This document shows, in pieces, positions 62,249-64,000 of a stretch of DNA of 64,000 bases. Under the pieces are notes generated by a model, which was given only the letters and a program-made list of their open reading frames with translations, ran no database searches and had not been told where the DNA came from. The translations under genes and the position numbers were made by a program. Source of the stretch: Lachnospiraceae bacterium (GTDB lineage Bacteria > Bacillota > Clostridia > Lachnospirales > Lachnospiraceae); the NCBI GenBank assembly GCA_017450485.1, contig JAFSTN010000025.1, positions 1 through 64,000 of the forward strand, given 5' to 3'. Each line of letters opens with the position of its first letter. Within the stretch, counting starts at the first letter, position 1.

Positions 62249-63848
62249 CAGAGACAGATTGATCATAATCCTTATATCGATATTCCTGTTCCGTATACCG
62301 ATATCACATATCATAGGTGATAACGGATGCGGTTATCTGTCCGGACCTCTCGAGTTCTTCTGGTGTCTGTCGCTGTTGTTCGGCGCGGGACTTACGATCA
62401 CTCTGCGCGGTATGATGCATGATCGTGTAAGACGCGGACAGCTCTCAAATGCCGCGCAGGTATTTTCATTTGCCAAGAGATATACGTTCATAGCATCTAT
62501 CCTCATATTTGTCATTTCCATGGTTTCCTTTAATCTGATCGGAACCAGACTGATGCATGATCCCGGCAGCCGTATAGGTTTTCTTTTTGTGGGTCCGGCA
62601 GTGATGCTGGCGCTGTTCATTGATCTGAATATAGGTTATCTGAACGGTACCGACAACATGAATGCGGCTCTGATGGGAGAGATCATCTATGCGCTCAGCA
62701 TGGGCTTGTGTATGATAGTCGGGAGTCTGGTCGGAGTTCGTATAGGAACCAATATATCCGCATTACTCAAAAATGATGAAGTGACGGCTATGTACGGAGC
62801 CATGGGAACAATGGCGGGACTGTGCGTCGGTGAACTCATATCTTTGATCATACTGATGGGTATGACTCTGGTATATCAGCGATCCTTCAAGTACATGATC
62901 AGGACAGAATCCGGTAAGCGTACCGAGCATATGTCGGATGTTTCGGGCAGGTTTGTTCTGGGTACACTTTCGGACGGACTGCAGGAGCTCATCATGCATC
63001 TGCCTGTATTGATACCTATTATCGTATTCCGTATTTCGAGCGCCCGGACGGAAGGGACGGACCCGGCATTGACCGGAGCAACCGTCGGAGCATTTTACAG
63101 CAAATATATTGTAATAACCGGTATTATAGCCATACTTGGTGTGGTTTCGGTACAGAGCGCGCTGAAGGGAATAGCGGCCGCAGTGAATGATTCCGATACC
63201 CAGCTTGCTTCGGACCGTATTACCAGACTGTTTTCAAAGGTCACATATTTTGAGATACCTGCTGTAATCTTCACGACCATGCTGGCGCCCGTTATAATAC
63301 CGACATTGTTCACAGGCAGGCTTACTTCCGCTGTACAGTTGCTGAATATCGGCACTTCACTTGCTTTCATATATGCCGTGACATATTGTTTTATGTCGGT
63401 GCTCATTAAGCTTGGATATAACCGGGAGATGCTGGTGATCAGTTCAGGCGCTCTTATTATCGGTACCGTGATCGGAGTGCTTCTGATGAACAGATATGAG
63501 ACTCCTTTCCTGGGCCTTGTTCTGGGCATGATGATATGTTATATTTTGACACTTATTGTATGTGTCATTATTCTGTTACGTAATTTCAGGATCAAATTCA
63601 GACTGCTACAGACATTTATCATTCCATTGGTCGTATCAGGTATAATCGGTGTGTTACTCAAGCTTCTCAGCGGAGCTCTGTTTGATGTTACAGGTGGAGT
63701 GCTGACCTTGATCATATGTATCATACCTGCCTGGTTTATCTATAATCTGGCATGTATGTTCCTGCATGTAGTATCCGCCGGAGCATTAAGCAAGAAATTC
63801 CTGGGTCCCATGCTTGTTCGATTAGGGCAGAATCTGGGAGTCTATTGA
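62241..63848 (+). CDS. MOP-superfamily polysaccharide flippase-like membrane protein
   Basis: The protein has 535 residues with about 14 membrane helices in MurJ/MATE/SpoVB-type spacing. An early loop LTITLRGMMHDRVRRGQLSNAA and a central cytosolic stretch with RTESGKRTEHMSD separate two halves of similar build. Such proteins move lipid-linked sugars or drugs across the membrane. There is no specific motif that separates SpoVB-like polysaccharide exporters from MATE drug pumps. It overlaps ybeY at its start and shares the A of its stop codon with the next ATG. Confidence 0.78.
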   Translation: MYNRDRLIIILISIFLFRIPISHIIGDNGCGYLSGPLEFFWCLSLLFGAGLTITLRGMMHDRVRRGQLSNAAQVFSFAKRYTFIASILIFVISMVSFNLIGTRLMHDPGSRIGFLFVGPAVMLALFIDLNIGYLNGTDNMNAALMGEIIYALSMGLCMIVGSLVGVRIGTNISALLKNDEVTAMYGAMGTMAGLCVGELISLIILMGMTLVYQRSFKYMIRTESGKRTEHMSDVSGRFVLGTLSDGLQELIMHLPVLIPIIVFRISSARTEGTDPALTGATVGAFYSKYIVITGIIAILGVVSVQSALKGIAAAVNDSDTQLASDRITRLFSKVTYFEIPAVIFTTMLAPVIIPTLFTGRLTSAVQLLNIGTSLAFIYAVTYCFMSVLIKLGYNREMLVISSGALIIGTVIGVLLMNRYETPFLGLVLGMMICYILTLIVCVIILLRNFRIKFRLLQTFIIPLVVSGIIGVLLKLLSGALFDVTGGVLTLIICIIPAWFIYNLACMFLHVVSAGALSKKFLGPMLVRLGQNLGVY

Positions 63849-64000
63849 TGACTGTTTCCCATGCAAAATATGATATAGCCGTTATAGGAGCGGGTGCGAG
63901 CGGAATGCTTGCTGCCGTTGTTTCGTCACGTGCAGGAGCGAGAGTGTGTCTGATCGAAGCCAATCCGCGTGTGGGCCGCAAAATCCTTGAAACCGGTAAC
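63848..64000 (+). CDS. BaiN/HI0933-type NAD(P)/FAD-dependent oxidoreductase, N-terminal fragment
   Basis: Only the first 51 residues are in the window. They contain the FAD-binding motif IAVIGAGASGMLAAVVSSRA and the segment VLIEANPRVGRKIL-like (CLIEANPRVGRKILETGN), typical of the HI0933/BaiN flavoprotein family. Family members of bile-acid-transforming bacteria saturate bile acid double bonds, but most homologues have no known substrate. ATG 63848 overlaps the preceding TGA. Confidence 0.88.
   Translation, partial: MTVSHAKYDIAVIGAGASGMLAAVVSSRAGARVCLIEANPRVGRKILETGN

Noticed and set aside
1..64000. Prophage, integrative element or insertion sequence
   Set aside because: No transposase, integrase, phage structural gene or terminal repeats were recognised, and the gene run looks like continuous chromosome.

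Overview
The window reads as chromosomal DNA of a low-to-moderate GC, strictly anaerobic Firmicute, most probably a Lachnospiraceae member of the Butyrivibrio/Roseburia kind. This is inferred from gene content: NfnAB-type transhydrogenase, Rex, formate-THF ligase with FolD, a YesM/YesN-type two-component pair beside a sugar ABC transporter, SpoIIIE/FtsK, CstA, and the PhoH-HD-YbeY gene block. Gene density is high and almost everything lies on the + strand. Only the tmcAL-like gene at 42.4-43.6 kb is on the - strand. I see no rRNA, CRISPR, transposase or phage genes.

Layout. 0-3.1 kb: end of pckA, a small unknown gene and cstA. 3.2-7.3 kb: a compact unit of three genes, namely a two-helix RCK channel-like protein without a normal K+ filter, a stand-alone cyclic-nucleotide-binding protein, and a fusion of a serine-hydrolase (DUF2974-like) domain with a D-Ala-D-Ala-ligase-like ATP-grasp domain. 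7.4-9.3 kb: hflK and hflC. 9.35-9.58 kb: a structured RNA with a consensus promoter and terminator, probably 6S RNA. 9.6-16.6 kb: a YihY membrane protein, pheS-pheT, an M18 aminopeptidase and queA. 16.7-21.6 kb: two large lipoproteins flanking a small membrane protein. 21.6-31.7 kb: an RluA-type pseudouridine synthase, a YesN/YesM-like regulator pair, then a YtfQRT-YjfF-like sugar ABC transporter bracketed by two substrate-binding lipoproteins.

31.7-42.4 kb is the most unusual region. It holds a PilZ protein, tRNA-Gly(CCC), a GT2-GtrA glycosyltransferase, a STAS domain fused to an acyl/aryl-AMP ligase, a free STAS protein, a degenerate RsbW-like protein, galE, a polytopic membrane protein, a second free STAS protein, a YitT-family protein, a GGDEF protein, an intact RsbW-like kinase and a PurF paralogue whose glutaminase Cys is replaced by Ser. 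No PP2C phosphatase or sigma factor is present. The set looks like a partner-switching module wired to membrane or cell-surface enzymology, and I do not recognise it as a described system.

42.4-64 kb is mostly housekeeping: tmcAL and rex (divergent, sharing a candidate Rex operator), a coiled-coil protein, alr, yebC, an acidic-tailed membrane protein, ftsK/spoIIIE, fhs-folD, a zinc-ribbon/TPR protein, nfnA-nfnB, a pyrimidine-nucleoside phosphorylase, phoH, a shortened PgpH-like protein with a damaged HD motif, ybeY, a polysaccharide-flippase-like protein and the start of a BaiN/HI0933-type flavoprotein. All functions are read from motifs and context only. No database search was run.
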